Assembly: GCA_964412195.1 (NCBI GenBank)
Contig: CAYPNP010000038.1
Coordinates: 1-35,115, forward strand
Direction of reading: 5' to 3'
Length of the DNA stretch: 35,115 nucleotides
From: CAYPNP01 sp964412195
GTDB taxonomy: Bacteria > Acidobacteriota > JAAYUB01
The notes under the pieces are model-generated. The model was given only the letters and a program-made list of their open reading frames with translations, was not told the DNA's origin and searched no databases. Below are positions 8,345 through 15,301 of the stretch, piece after piece. A program made the translations under genes and the position numbers. Numbering within the stretch: the first letter of the stretch is position 1; each line of letters starts with the position of its first letter.

Positions 8345-8574
8345 CTTTGGAGTGCGGTGATGAGGCGCGCGGCAGGATTTAGGTACCGCGGGAGGGAATG
8401 TCGTGCCGAATCACCGCTTTCGAATCGAACTGAAGGCGGGAGGGAAGTTTGTGGACAAGCCGCTCAGGACATCCCGGTCCACTGCTCCGTGGGCATTCCA
8501 AAGCGGTGATTCGGCGCGCATTCACTTGCCTCCATCCATGATTGTGCCGTGCGCCTCATCACCGCACTCCAAAG
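8345..8574. repeat. nested inverted repeats, REP-like, upstream of the subtilase
   Basis: The outer arms are 8345-8374 and 8545-8574: 30 bp with one mismatch, beginning CTTTGGAGTGCGGTGATGAG. The inner arms are about 8402-8425 and 8495-8518, with a perfect 16-bp core GCCGAATCACCGCTTT. The whole 230 bp could fold as a cruciform with two stacked stems. Its right end is about 100 bp before the subtilase start. Confidence 0.8.
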
Positions 8575-8672
8575 CTGGGGGGAATCGGCTTGACTCCGTC
8601 CGGGGATCATACTTAAATGGCGACTTGGATTTCCCCGCCGGGCGGAATCCCGGCCCGAAAGGAACCTGCAGC

Positions 8673-10361
8673 ATGGGCGATTCTTCCGCGACCCGACTTC
8701 GATCCCGGACAAAAACCCTCCTCCGGTCCATTTCCGTCTGCGCAACTTTGGCCAGCCTCGCTGTCGGGGTTACTGCAGCATCCGGCGTTTCCGGCTGGCG
8801 GGCCAAGGTGGACCCGGAGCTGCTGGCGGCCGGCCCCGCGCCGGTGGAGTGCATGGTGGTGCTGCGCGCCCAGGCCGACCTGTCAGGGGCGGACGCCCTG
8901 CCCACGCGCGAGGCCCGGCTGAAATTCGTCTTCGAGCGCCTGAAGGCCACGGCGGATGCATCACAGAAGCCGGTCCTCGACGAGCTGAAGACTCGCGGCG
9001 TGGAGGCCGAGCCGTTCTGGCTGGTCAACATGATCCGCCTGCGCTGCGATGCCGGCACGGTGGAGGCCCTGGCCCGCCGCGGCGATGTGGAGCTGGTCGA
9101 GGCGGATTTCCCCGTGCGGATGGACCTGCCGGCCGCAGCTGCGCCGGAGACGGCGAAAGCGTCGAGCCCGGCTACCGTGGAATGGGGCGTGACCAAGATC
9201 CGCGCTCCGGAAGCGTGGGATATCGGCGCGATGGGGCAGGGGGTGGTGGTGGCCGGGGCCGACACCGGCTATAGCTGGGACCATCCGGCCATCCAGAACC
9301 AGTACCGCGGGTGGAACGGGCTGGGCGCCGGCGCCGACCACAACCGCAACTGGCACGACGCCATCCACGTGGCGGGCAGCAGCTGCGGGGCCGACTCGCC
9401 GCAACCGTGCGACGATTACGGCCACGGCACCCACACCATGGGCACCATGGTGGGCGACGACGGCGGGTCCAACGAGATCGGCGTGGCCCCGATGGCCCGC
9501 TGGATCGGCTGCCGCAACATGAACAACGGCGACGGCACGCCGTCCCGCTACATCGAGTGCCTGCAGTTCTTCATCGCCCCGACCGACCTGGCCGGGAACG
9601 ATCCCGACCCGTCGCTCGCCCCCCACGTCATCAACAACTCCTACGGCTGCACGGCGGGCGAGGGCTGCACCGACCCGGCGGCCATCCTGCTGGCGGTGCA
9701 GAACGTCCGCGCCGCGGGCATCTTCATGGCGGTGTCGGCGGGCAACGCGGGGGCGGGCGGCTGCGGCACGGTCTACGACCCGCCGGCCATCTACGCCGAG
9801 TCCTTCAGCGCCGGCGCCACGGATTCGAACGACGCCATCGCCAGCTTCAGCAGCCGCGGCCCGGTGACGCGGGACGGCTCCAACCGCATGAAGCCGGACA
9901 TCGCGGCGCCGGGCGTGGGCGTCCGCTCCTGCATCCCCAACGGAGGTTACGGCAACATGTCCGGCACCAGCATGGCCAGCCCGCACGTGGCCGGGCTGGT
10001 GGCCCTGATCATCTCGGCCGATCCCGACACGGCCGGCGACGTGGCCTGGATCGAAGCGCTGATCCGGCACACGGCGGTGGGGTTGACCTCGGCCCAGGGT
10101 TGCGGCGGCGACACGGCCGACCAGATCCCCAACAACGTTTTCGGCTGGGGCCGGATCGACGCCCTGGCCGCGGTGATCCGGGCGCGCCAGGACATGGACC
10201 GGGACGGCCTGCTGACAGGCGCCGACGTCTCCCTGCTGGCCGGTGTGCTGGCCGGGAACGTGGCGGGGGCAGCCGCGGGGTCGCACCGCGGGGACACCGA
10301 CGGCAACGGCGTGCGCAACGCCGCCGACCTGGTCCGCCTGCGCCTCGCCGCCGGGAACTAA
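8673..10361 (+). CDS. secreted subtilisin-like (S8) protease with C-terminal dockerin-like module
   Basis: The 562-residue protein starts at the ATG at 8673, preceded by AAAGGAA and followed by a signal peptide (LLRSISVCATLASLAVGVTA). An in-frame extension to 8403 would run through the REP-like palindrome and is rejected. Residues about 58-150 resemble an I9 propeptide. The catalytic domain has Asp197 (VVAGADTGY), His251 (GHGTHTMG), oxyanion Asn358 (SAGNAG) and Ser433 (SGTSMASPHVAG), so the triad is complete. Residues about 505-562 hold two calcium-loop repeats (DMDRDGLLTGADVSLLAG and GDTDGNGVRNAADLVRL) that match the dockerin type I pattern. Cell-surface tethering or complex assembly through a cohesin is possible, but no cohesin is seen here. 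It is probably extracellular. A palindromic repeat begins about 12 bases after the stop. Confidence 0.9.
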   Translation: MGDSSATRLRSRTKTLLRSISVCATLASLAVGVTAASGVSGWRAKVDPELLAAGPAPVECMVVLRAQADLSGADALPTREARLKFVFERLKATADASQKPVLDELKTRGVEAEPFWLVNMIRLRCDAGTVEALARRGDVELVEADFPVRMDLPAAAAPETAKASSPATVEWGVTKIRAPEAWDIGAMGQGVVVAGADTGYSWDHPAIQNQYRGWNGLGAGADHNRNWHDAIHVAGSSCGADSPQPCDDYGHGTHTMGTMVGDDGGSNEIGVAPMARWIGCRNMNNGDGTPSRYIECLQFFIAPTDLAGNDPDPSLAPHVINNSYGCTAGEGCTDPAAILLAVQNVRAAGIFMAVSAGNAGAGGCGTVYDPPAIYAESFSAGATDSNDAIASFSSRGPVTRDGSNRMKPDIAAPGVGVRSCIPNGGYGNMSGTSMASPHVAGLVALIISADPDTAGDVAWIEALIRHTAVGLTSAQGCGGDTADQIPNNVFGWGRIDALAAVIRARQDMDRDGLLTGADVSLLAGVLAGNVAGAAAGSHRGDTDGNGVRNAADLVRLRLAAGN

Positions 10362-10373
10362 AAAGAATATTCA

Positions 10374-10464
10374 CCACGGATGAACACGGATGAACACGGA
10401 TGAACACGGATCAATCTGCGTTGAATTCCTGTTCCCATCCGTGTTTATCCGTGTTCATCCGTGG
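10374..10464. repeat. inverted repeat of GATGAACACG units
   Basis: Arms 10374-10401 and 10437-10464 match at 27 of 28 positions and consist of tandem ACGGATGAAC units. The 35-bp spacer includes CTGCGTTGAATTCC. The repeat fills the gap between the subtilase stop and the next gene. The same unit recurs at 24577-24600 and 24722-24745. Confidence 0.85.
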
Positions 10465-10489
10465 TTAAATTTCCGTTGAGGTTTGGGCA

Positions 10490-11482
10490 ATGCGGACGTT
10501 GCTGGTGCTGGCGGCGGGGATCGGCAGCCGCTATGGGGGCTTCAAGCAGATCGACCCGCTGGGGGAGGCGGGCGAGATCGCCGTCGACTACGCCCTCTAC
10601 GACGCCTGGCGGGCGGGGTTCGGGCGGGCGATGTTCGTCACGCGGCCGGAGCTGGAAGACCCCCTGAGGAAACACTTCGCCGGGCGCCTCGCCGGGCGCC
10701 TGGAGATGGATTTCATCTTCCAGGAACTGCGGGACGTGCCAAGCGGCGCGCCGTCCGCCGGCGAGCGCCGGAAGCCGTGGGGTACGGGCCACGCCGTGTG
10801 GAGCGCCCGCGGCGTCCTCGACGGGCCCTTCGGGGTGGTGAACGCCGACGATTTCTACGGGCGGGATGCCTACCGGAAGCTTGCGGGATTCCTGAATGCG
10901 CCGGGACAGGGCGGTGCGGCCGCGGGCGCGCCGGAGTATGCGGTGGTGGGCTATCCGCTGGACCGGACGCTGTCACTCCACGGCACGGTGTCGCGCGCCG
11001 TCTGCCAGGTCGGCCCCGACGACCAGCTGGAAACCATCGTCGAGCGGACGAAGATCGGATACATCCCATCCCCTGGGGTTGTAGCAGACTTCTCGATGGG
11101 TCCCGGAAGTTCACGCAGAGGCGCAGAGACGCAGAGAAAGCAGGAATCCATCGGGTGGCAGGATGACGGCGGCGATTGGCACCCGCTCCGCGGGGACGAG
11201 CCGGTGTCCATGAACATGTGGGGCTTCACGCCGGCGGTCTTCCCGCAACTGGAGCGGGAATTCGCGGCCTTCCTGGCGGAGCGGGGAGCCGAGCCCAAGG
11301 CCGAGTTCTACATCCCGTGGGCAGTGGACCGCCTGCTCCGCGCCGGCGGGTGCCGGGTCCGGGTCCTGCCCACCGACGCCGAGTGGTTCGGCATGACCTA
11401 TCCGGAGGACCGCCCCGAGGTCCAGGCCCGGATCCGCGCCCTCACCGCCCGCGGCGAGTACCCGCGCCCGCTGTGGCGGTGA
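10490..11482 (+). CDS. nucleotidyltransferase family protein (NTP transferase) with a repeat-encoded insert
   Basis: The 330-residue protein has an N-terminal nucleotide-binding loop (LVLAAGIGSRYGGFKQ, residues 4-19), a Mg-binding NADDFYG motif (about 118-124) and a sugar-site-like segment SMNMWGF (about 240-246). This is typical of the sugar-1-phosphate nucleotidylyltransferase superfamily. It probably transfers a nucleotidyl group to a phosphorylated sugar or similar acceptor; the substrate is unknown. GAGG lies about nine bases before the ATG at 10490. Between ERTKIG (about 184-189) and the WHPL motif is a segment of about 30 residues (YIPSPGVVADFSMGPG, then SSRRGAETQRKQES) that appears extra. 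Its second half is encoded by a dispersed CGCAGAGACGCAGAG repeat, so the gene may have been invaded. Whether the enzyme still works is unclear. Confidence 0.8.
   Translation: MRTLLVLAAGIGSRYGGFKQIDPLGEAGEIAVDYALYDAWRAGFGRAMFVTRPELEDPLRKHFAGRLAGRLEMDFIFQELRDVPSGAPSAGERRKPWGTGHAVWSARGVLDGPFGVVNADDFYGRDAYRKLAGFLNAPGQGGAAAGAPEYAVVGYPLDRTLSLHGTVSRAVCQVGPDDQLETIVERTKIGYIPSPGVVADFSMGPGSSRRGAETQRKQESIGWQDDGGDWHPLRGDEPVSMNMWGFTPAVFPQLEREFAAFLAERGAEPKAEFYIPWAVDRLLRAGGCRVRVLPTDAEWFGMTYPEDRPEVQARIRALTARGEYPRPLWR
11111..11147. repeat. dispersed CGCAGAGACGCAGAG repeat inside a coding sequence
   Basis: Tandem GCAGAG units occur in the nucleotidyltransferase gene without breaking the frame. Similar units lie in intergenic DNA at about 8270-8300, and a related CGCAAAGG form lies at 23092-23120 and 24549-24575. 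Upstream, CCCATC (11066-11071) and GATGGG (11096-11101) can pair, so the inserted block may begin near 11064. Confidence 0.75.
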
Positions 11483-11541
11483 TCGGATCGTCCAGCCCTG
11501 GCAGCGGATCCGTGCGCCGGCAAGCGGTCGGTACCGGGGGC

Positions 11542-11886
11542 GTCAGAGGCTGTGTCGCGACCAGCGAACATTCACTTCAATTCAGGAGACAAAGCCTCCT
11601 TCAGGAGGCTTGCTCCACCAGCCCGCCGCTTCAGCGGCGGGAGGGCGGCTGTTCCCCAGAAGGATATTCTGATGGAGATTCCAGCCCCTTCAGGGGCGGC
11701 GGAAAGGGCCTCCTGACGGCTCAAGCCACGGAGGAGGGAAGGCCCATGAATGGGCCTGGATCCAATATTTTGACGGGCCTCCACCCGCCGCTGAAGCACC
11801 GGGCTGATGGAGAAAGCCCGCTGAAGCGGGCTGGGTTGGATCTTTCCGGATTCGGATGAGGGGTAGTTGCGACACGGCCTCGTCAG
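11542..11886. mobile_element. MITE-like element, copy 1, built of mirrored hairpins
   Basis: Imperfect terminal inverted repeats of about 21 bp bound the element (left 11542-11562, core GAGGCTGTGTCGCGACC; right 11866-11886, core GTTGCGACACGGCCTC). They closely match those at 34415 and 34799, and similarity to that copy extends left to 11518. Inside are hairpins with TTCA loops at 11593-11610, 11622-11641 and 11684-11697, then hairpins with TGAA loops at 11741-11756 and 11815-11832. TGAA is the reverse complement of TTCA, so the two halves are mirror images. No protein gene is visible in 11483-12012. The left end lies 60 bp after a stop codon. Confidence 0.65.
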
Positions 11887-12012
11887 CCCCCGGCGCGGGA
11901 GGTTGCCCAGTAGTTGAAGATGGAGATCGTCGCATCCAACTGAGTCGAGCTGCCCGCCGGTGGCTGACGCCCACCGGTACTGAATCTTCGATGGCGCCTG
12001 AGGCTGGAACGG

Positions 12013-12276
12013 TCATTTTTCGCCCGTCTCCGGCGGGTCGCCGGTGGGGGTCTGCGCCTTCTTCTCCTCCTGCTTCAGCTCGATGACGTGCTTCTTCTCC
12101 GGCTCCAGCATGGAGTGCAACTCAAGGAAGGCGTTGCCGGCGCGCGTGGTCATACCCCGGCTCTTGCGGTAGTAAATCCAGCCCTGCCGCTCCATCCACA
12201 GGCCCAGCCGGTCCAGCAGGAACAGGCCCAGGGCGATGCCCGCCACCCACGCGGCTGTCTCAAGGTACGGCGGCAT
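12013..12276 (-). CDS. small membrane protein, unknown
   Basis: The 87-residue protein has one membrane helix near the N-terminus (AAWVAGIALGLFLLDRLGLW, residues 8-27). A basic stretch with aromatic residues follows (WIYYRKSRG), then a segment that looks conserved (AFLELHSMLEPEKKHVIELK) and a charged tail. It is probably inserted once in the membrane with its C-terminus in the cytoplasm. I cannot name the family with confidence. It is the last gene of a three-gene minus-strand operon, starting nine bases after the stop of the 142-residue gene. The start codon at 12276 has GGGG seven bases upstream. Its function and any link to the two upstream genes are unknown. Confidence 0.7.
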   Translation of the reverse strand: MPPYLETAAWVAGIALGLFLLDRLGLWMERQGWIYYRKSRGMTTRAGNAFLELHSMLEPEKKHVIELKQEEKKAQTPTGDPPETGEK

Positions 12277-12285
12277 GATTCCCCG

Positions 12286-12714
12286 TCACCTTGGCCGCGG
12301 CGGCCGGCCCTCGTCCGCCGGGAGCTCGGCCATCAACTCGGGCCCCGCTTTCTTCGGCCGCTGGAAGTACCACCACTGCTTCTCCGGCGTCCAACCGCGC
12401 GACGTGGCGGTTTCCGCACCCCACAGGCACTCCTGGGCGGGCTGGAGGTGTTGCCGGAGCAGCGCGTCGGCCTCCCGCACCCGGCCGGCCAGCGTCGGCG
12501 TGTGGGCGACGGGGATCGTCCGGAACACATCCTCGATGAGCTGGCGGCCGTCCATGTCGTTGAGGTAGTCATCGAGGCCGAGCGGGTAGCCGGCCCGGAC
12601 CTCGCGGACGGTGCGCTCCCACGCCTCCACCAGGCCGCGCAGGCCCCGCCGGACGACGGAATCCGGGCACCCCCGCTCCTGCAGGAAGCTCCGCACGGGA
12701 TCGTCGATCTTCAT
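12286..12714 (-). CDS. hypothetical protein, candidate immunity protein for the upstream gene
   Basis: The 142-residue soluble protein has no signal peptide. It starts at the ATG at 12714, preceded by GGAGGGGGG and overlapping the upstream stop as ATGA, so translation is probably coupled; longer in-frame starts would lie deep inside that gene. The sequence is acidic and looks alpha-helical, with segments RGLRGLVEAWERTVREV (about 24-40), GYPLGLDDYLNDMDGRQLIEDV (about 42-63) and WTPEKQWWYFQRP (about 112-124). I do not recognise a named family. Its small size, cytoplasmic nature and coupling to an exported nuclease-like protein are what one expects of an immunity protein (inference). A simple partner of unrelated role is possible. 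Confidence 0.65.
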   Translation of the reverse strand: MKIDDPVRSFLQERGCPDSVVRRGLRGLVEAWERTVREVRAGYPLGLDDYLNDMDGRQLIEDVFRTIPVAHTPTLAGRVREADALLRQHLQPAQECLWGAETATSRGWTPEKQWWYFQRPKKAGPELMAELPADEGRPPRPR

Positions 12715-13268
12715 GGCGCCCCCCTCCGGCACTGCCGGTGAAAGTAGGCCTCGCCGTCGTTCGGCCGGAAGAACGTCCGGATCGTCCGGTCCGGATTGAA
12801 GGCGAGGAAGGCCCCGCTGGCCCGGTCGTAGCGGGTGGTCACGCCGTCGTCCCGCAGGCACTCGAGCACGCCGCCGCCGGCCGGCCGGTCGCGCAGCGCC
12901 TGGGCGCGCCGCAGGTACTCGTCCATACCAATCGAGCCGAATTCGGCACCGTGCTTCTGGTAGTGCTCTTCCAGCTTCCGGCGGGAGGCGAAGCCGACGG
13001 TGCCGGCGGGCTGATGGGCGGATGTCTCCCGGAATCCGGCCGCGGCCCCGGGGGCGGTCCGATCGGGGAGGGTGCCGGCGGGTCCCGGCGCCGGCGCCGA
13101 TCCGGTCGAAGGGTTGATCCCCCCGGACTGCGGAACGGACGCATGATCCGACGGGATTGGATGGGGACCCACTTTGGAGGGGAATCCGCCGGAGAAGTAG
13201 GCCACGGCAGCCAGGACGGCCAGCAGGGCCAGGGAGACGACCGTCGTGCGGAACCGGGATCGGGCCAT
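12711..13268 (-). CDS. exported protein with possible RNase-toxin-like C-terminal domain
   Basis: The 185-residue protein starts at the ATG at 13268 with GGGAGG about eight bases upstream; an in-frame extension to 13358 has no such site. Residues 1-24 are a signal peptide or anchor (RTTVVSLALLAVLAAVAYFSGG). A Pro/Gly/Ser/Ala-rich linker (about 25-90) follows. The last 95 residues form a compact domain with motifs FASRRKLEEHYQKHGAEFG, MDEYLRRAQAL, TRYDRASGAFLAF and RTIRTFFRPNDGEAYF. His plus the late Thr/Phe/Arg pattern recalls small BECR-fold (barnase, EndoU, colicin E5/RelE) RNase toxin modules at the ends of polymorphic toxins; this match is by eye and unverified. It is the first gene of the operon, followed by the candidate immunity gene. 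Confidence 0.65.
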   Translation of the reverse strand: MARSRFRTTVVSLALLAVLAAVAYFSGGFPSKVGPHPIPSDHASVPQSGGINPSTGSAPAPGPAGTLPDRTAPGAAAGFRETSAHQPAGTVGFASRRKLEEHYQKHGAEFGSIGMDEYLRRAQALRDRPAGGGVLECLRDDGVTTRYDRASGAFLAFNPDRTIRTFFRPNDGEAYFHRQCRRGAP

Positions 13269-13419
13269 GCGGAGAACCTCCCGCCGGCCGCGGAGAGGAT
13301 TTCTAATCACGGCATGCCGGCGCGTCCCAAGGATGACCGAAACGCGGGGCGGTGTCAATGAATGTCGATAGAAGATGTCTCGGATTGTTTACCCCAGGAG
13401 GTAGATCGGTTGAATTGAG

Positions 13420-13437
13420 GGGGAATCCGGATTCCCC
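13420..13437. repeat. perfect 18-bp palindrome
   Basis: GGGGAATCCGGATTCCCC reads the same on both strands. It lies in the 411-bp gap between the exported-protein operon and the cupin gene. The gap also holds irregular GATGGG-rich sequence (13450-13530) and hairpin module A. No gene is visible here. Confidence 0.7.
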
Positions 13438-13537
13438 GGACCTGAGCGAGATGATGGGGGCCGTATTCTCCGTGATCGGTAGGAGTGATGGGAGGATTCA
13501 GATTTTCCGTGACCGGTTGGAATGATGGGGGGGCGAA

Positions 13538-13658
13538 TTTCCCGAAGGGAAATAATTCGAACAGCCCCGGGTGACGGCCGCTTTGGGCCGTCACCCGAGG
13601 GAAAGACAACCGAATATTCCGAAGAGGATGGATCGATTCAATCCCGAACGGGGTTGAA
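13538..13658 (+). repeat. three-hairpin REP module A
   Basis: Hairpin 1 is 13538-13552 (TTTCCC, loop GAA, GGGAAA). The central stem is CCCCGGGTGACGGCC at 13565-13579 paired with 13586-13600, loop GCTTTG, one mismatch. Hairpin 3 is 13637-13658 (9-bp stem with one G-T pair, loop GAAC). It has the same order and orientation as modules B and C, but is 1.6 kb from the transposase and separated from it by two genes. Confidence 0.85.
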
Positions 13659-13679
13659 CTCCATGCGAGAAAGGCAGCG

Positions 13680-14009
13680 TCAATCCACGATGAACAATCT
13701 GGCTCCGATGGAGGTCGACGACCGGTGGGGCTCGGCGCCGTCGGCCACGTGGTAGCTGATTCCGGGCGTGAGCGTGAATCGCCGCCCGTCGGCCAGCTCC
13801 GTGTGCAGCTCGCCCTCGAGGCACAGGAGGATGTGCCCCTTCGAGCACCAGTGGTCGGCGCGATAGCCGGGGCTGTAATCCACGAGGCGCACCCGGACTC
13901 CGTTCAGCTGGCGGGTGCGCCACCAGGCCACGCCGGTCTCGCCCGGATGCTCGGTGGGTTCGACCGCGCTCCAGTCGACGGTTTCGAAGGGGATGCCCGC
14001 CAGTTCCAT
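13680..14009 (-). CDS. DHCW-motif cupin fold protein
   Basis: The 109-residue single-domain cupin matches, nearly end to end, the small family annotated as DHCW motif cupin fold proteins. Visible hallmarks are the N-terminal IPFETVDWS, EHPGETGVAWWRT (about 20-32), the eponymous YRADHWCSKGHILLCLEG (about 49-66), a second cupin motif in ISYHVADGAEPHRSST (about 84-99) and a C-terminal RLFIVD. Metal-binding His residues lie at about 52, 58 and 87. The reaction is unknown for the family. It follows the methyltransferase gene after 18 bp on the same strand and is probably co-transcribed. GGAGG lies five bases before the ATG at 14009. Confidence 0.88.
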   Translation of the reverse strand: MELAGIPFETVDWSAVEPTEHPGETGVAWWRTRQLNGVRVRLVDYSPGYRADHWCSKGHILLCLEGELHTELADGRRFTLTPGISYHVADGAEPHRSSTSIGARLFIVD

Positions 14010-14027
14010 GCTCGCCTCCAGTTTTCT

Positions 14028-14630
14028 TCAACCGTGAATCAATGCGATCTGGTAGTCCATGCCAATGGTGAAATCCCGGCAATCCTGGTACTTTTGGATC
14101 CTTGTCAGGGTCGGCTCGCCCAGGGACTGCAGCTTGGTATGCAATTCCTGAAAGACGTTGAAACGCTGGAGTCCCTCGAACGAAGCTTCCCGGTTTACGG
14201 GAGCCCGGCCCACAGCCCCCCAGCTCCGGGTGAGCTTGCCCTCCTCGTCCATGAGCCAGACCCATGGCGAATCGGGCACATGATCGATCACCACGATGTC
14301 GGGCGCGAGCGTCCGGGCGTGGGCCAGGGCCGCGGCCGGGTCGTCGATCTCGTGCAGGCAGAACTCGAAGAACACGATGTCGGCCGGGGCCGTCACCGCC
14401 TCGAAGCGCCCGTTCACCACCTGGAAGCGGTCGGCGAGTCCGGCCGCGCGCAGGGCGGCTTCGAGGCGGTCCACCGCCGCCGGGTCGGGGTCCACCGCGG
14501 TGACGCTCCGGGCGCGGTGGGCGTACGCGACGAGCTGGCCGCCGCCGGCCCCGACGTGGATCACCGACTTGCCGGTGAAGTCGTAGAACGATTCGAGGTC
14601 GCGGATGATGGCGTGGATGTCTGCGGCCAT
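14028..14630 (-). CDS. class I SAM-dependent methyltransferase
   Basis: The 200-residue protein has motif I VIHVGAGGGQLVAYA (about residues 23-37), an acidic strand-2 end (VTAVDPDPAAVDRLEAAL), motif III-like GRFEAVTAPADIVFFEFCLHEIDDP, and strand 5 APDIVVIDHVPDSPWVW. These define a class I methyltransferase. FEFCLHEIDDP resembles the post-motif region of small-molecule methyltransferases. The substrate is unknown. The ATG at 14630 has GGAGG five bases upstream and is preferred over the GTG at 14636, which overlaps that site. It is the first gene of a two-gene operon with the cupin. A TATAAC box near 14652-14657 could be its -10 element, but I see no convincing -35. Confidence 0.82.
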   Translation of the reverse strand: MAADIHAIIRDLESFYDFTGKSVIHVGAGGGQLVAYAHRARSVTAVDPDPAAVDRLEAALRAAGLADRFQVVNGRFEAVTAPADIVFFEFCLHEIDDPAAALAHARTLAPDIVVIDHVPDSPWVWLMDEEGKLTRSWGAVGRAPVNREASFEGLQRFNVFQELHTKLQSLGEPTLTRIQKYQDCRDFTIGMDYQIALIHG

Positions 14631-14700
14631 GGTCACCTCCGGGGGATGGCTGTTATACGGGGCGGGGCAGCCTGAAGTATTGGGGAAATTGTGGAAGGCA

Positions 14701-14872
14701 TTCCGACCGGTGACCGGTGACCGATGACGGATGACCGTACGGACCGATCGTAATCGAAGGTCGTGATCGTAAAAGTGCTCGTATTCGACGGTTGACCGAT
14801 GACCGGTGATGACGACCGTACGGACCGATCGTAATCGAAGATCAAAATCGTAATCCTTCTCGCAATCGACAC
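14701..14872. repeat. tandem GACCGATGACCGG/CGTAATCGA repeats
   Basis: Irregular units of GACCGGTGACC and TCGTAATCGA fill this stretch. A perfect 27-bp direct repeat lies at 14733-14759 and 14814-14840. The same vocabulary occurs at 16726-16848. No gene is visible between 14631 and 15301; the remainder of that gap holds modules B and C. Confidence 0.75.
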
Positions 14873-14877
14873 CTTAA

Positions 14878-14997
14878 TTTCCCGAAGGGAAATAATTCGA
14901 ATAGCCCCGGGTGACGGCGGCTCTGGGCCGTCACCCGGGGTAGTGGCGGTACGGATTATCCCCTGGATTTTGGATTGGTCAACCCCGCAGGGGTTGA
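14878..14997 (+). repeat. three-hairpin REP module B
   Basis: Hairpin 1 is 14878-14892 (TTTCCC, GAA, GGGAAA). The central stem is 14905-14918 paired with 14927-14940 (14 bp). Hairpin 3 is 14979-14997 (TCAACCCC, loop GCA, GGGGTTGA). Sequence between the hairpins (AATAATTCGAA, then GGCGGTACGGATT) is shared with modules A and C respectively. Confidence 0.88.
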
Positions 14998-15066
14998 ACA
15001 GATCGATTCGACAGACGGGATCATCCATGCGAATCAGACGGAGAAATTCAATAATCGTCCCTCATT

Positions 15067-15197
15067 CGACTCCTTCGGAGTCGTTCTCCCCGCAACTCAT
15101 CCTTCCCCGGGTGACGGCCGCTTTGGGCCGTCACCCGGGGTAGAGGCGGTACGGATTTTCCCCCTGAATTTTGGATCGGCCAACCCCGCAGGGGTTG
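15067..15197 (+). repeat. three-hairpin REP module C, just upstream of the transposase
   Basis: Hairpin 1 is 15067-15083 (CGACTCC, loop TTC, GGAGTCG). The perfect 15-bp central stem is 15105-15119 with 15126-15140, loop GCTTTG. Hairpin 3 is 15181-15197 (CAACCCC, GCA, GGGGTTG). It ends 104 bp before the transposase start. Hairpin 1 has the same stem as hairpin 1 of module D on the other side, in mirror orientation. Confidence 0.9.
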
Positions 15198-15301
15198 AAT
15201 TGCGGTGTCGACTCCAATATTTTTTCGGAACATAACCCGACTCGCCCGTTTGTTCAGGTGACAACCAATCCCTGGTTAATCTCACTGCCAAGGGAGGCGA
15301 G

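Noticed and set aside
8403..8672. N-terminal extension of the subtilase
   Set aside because: The extra 90 codons lie in the REP-like palindrome and precede a good signal peptide that starts at 8673.
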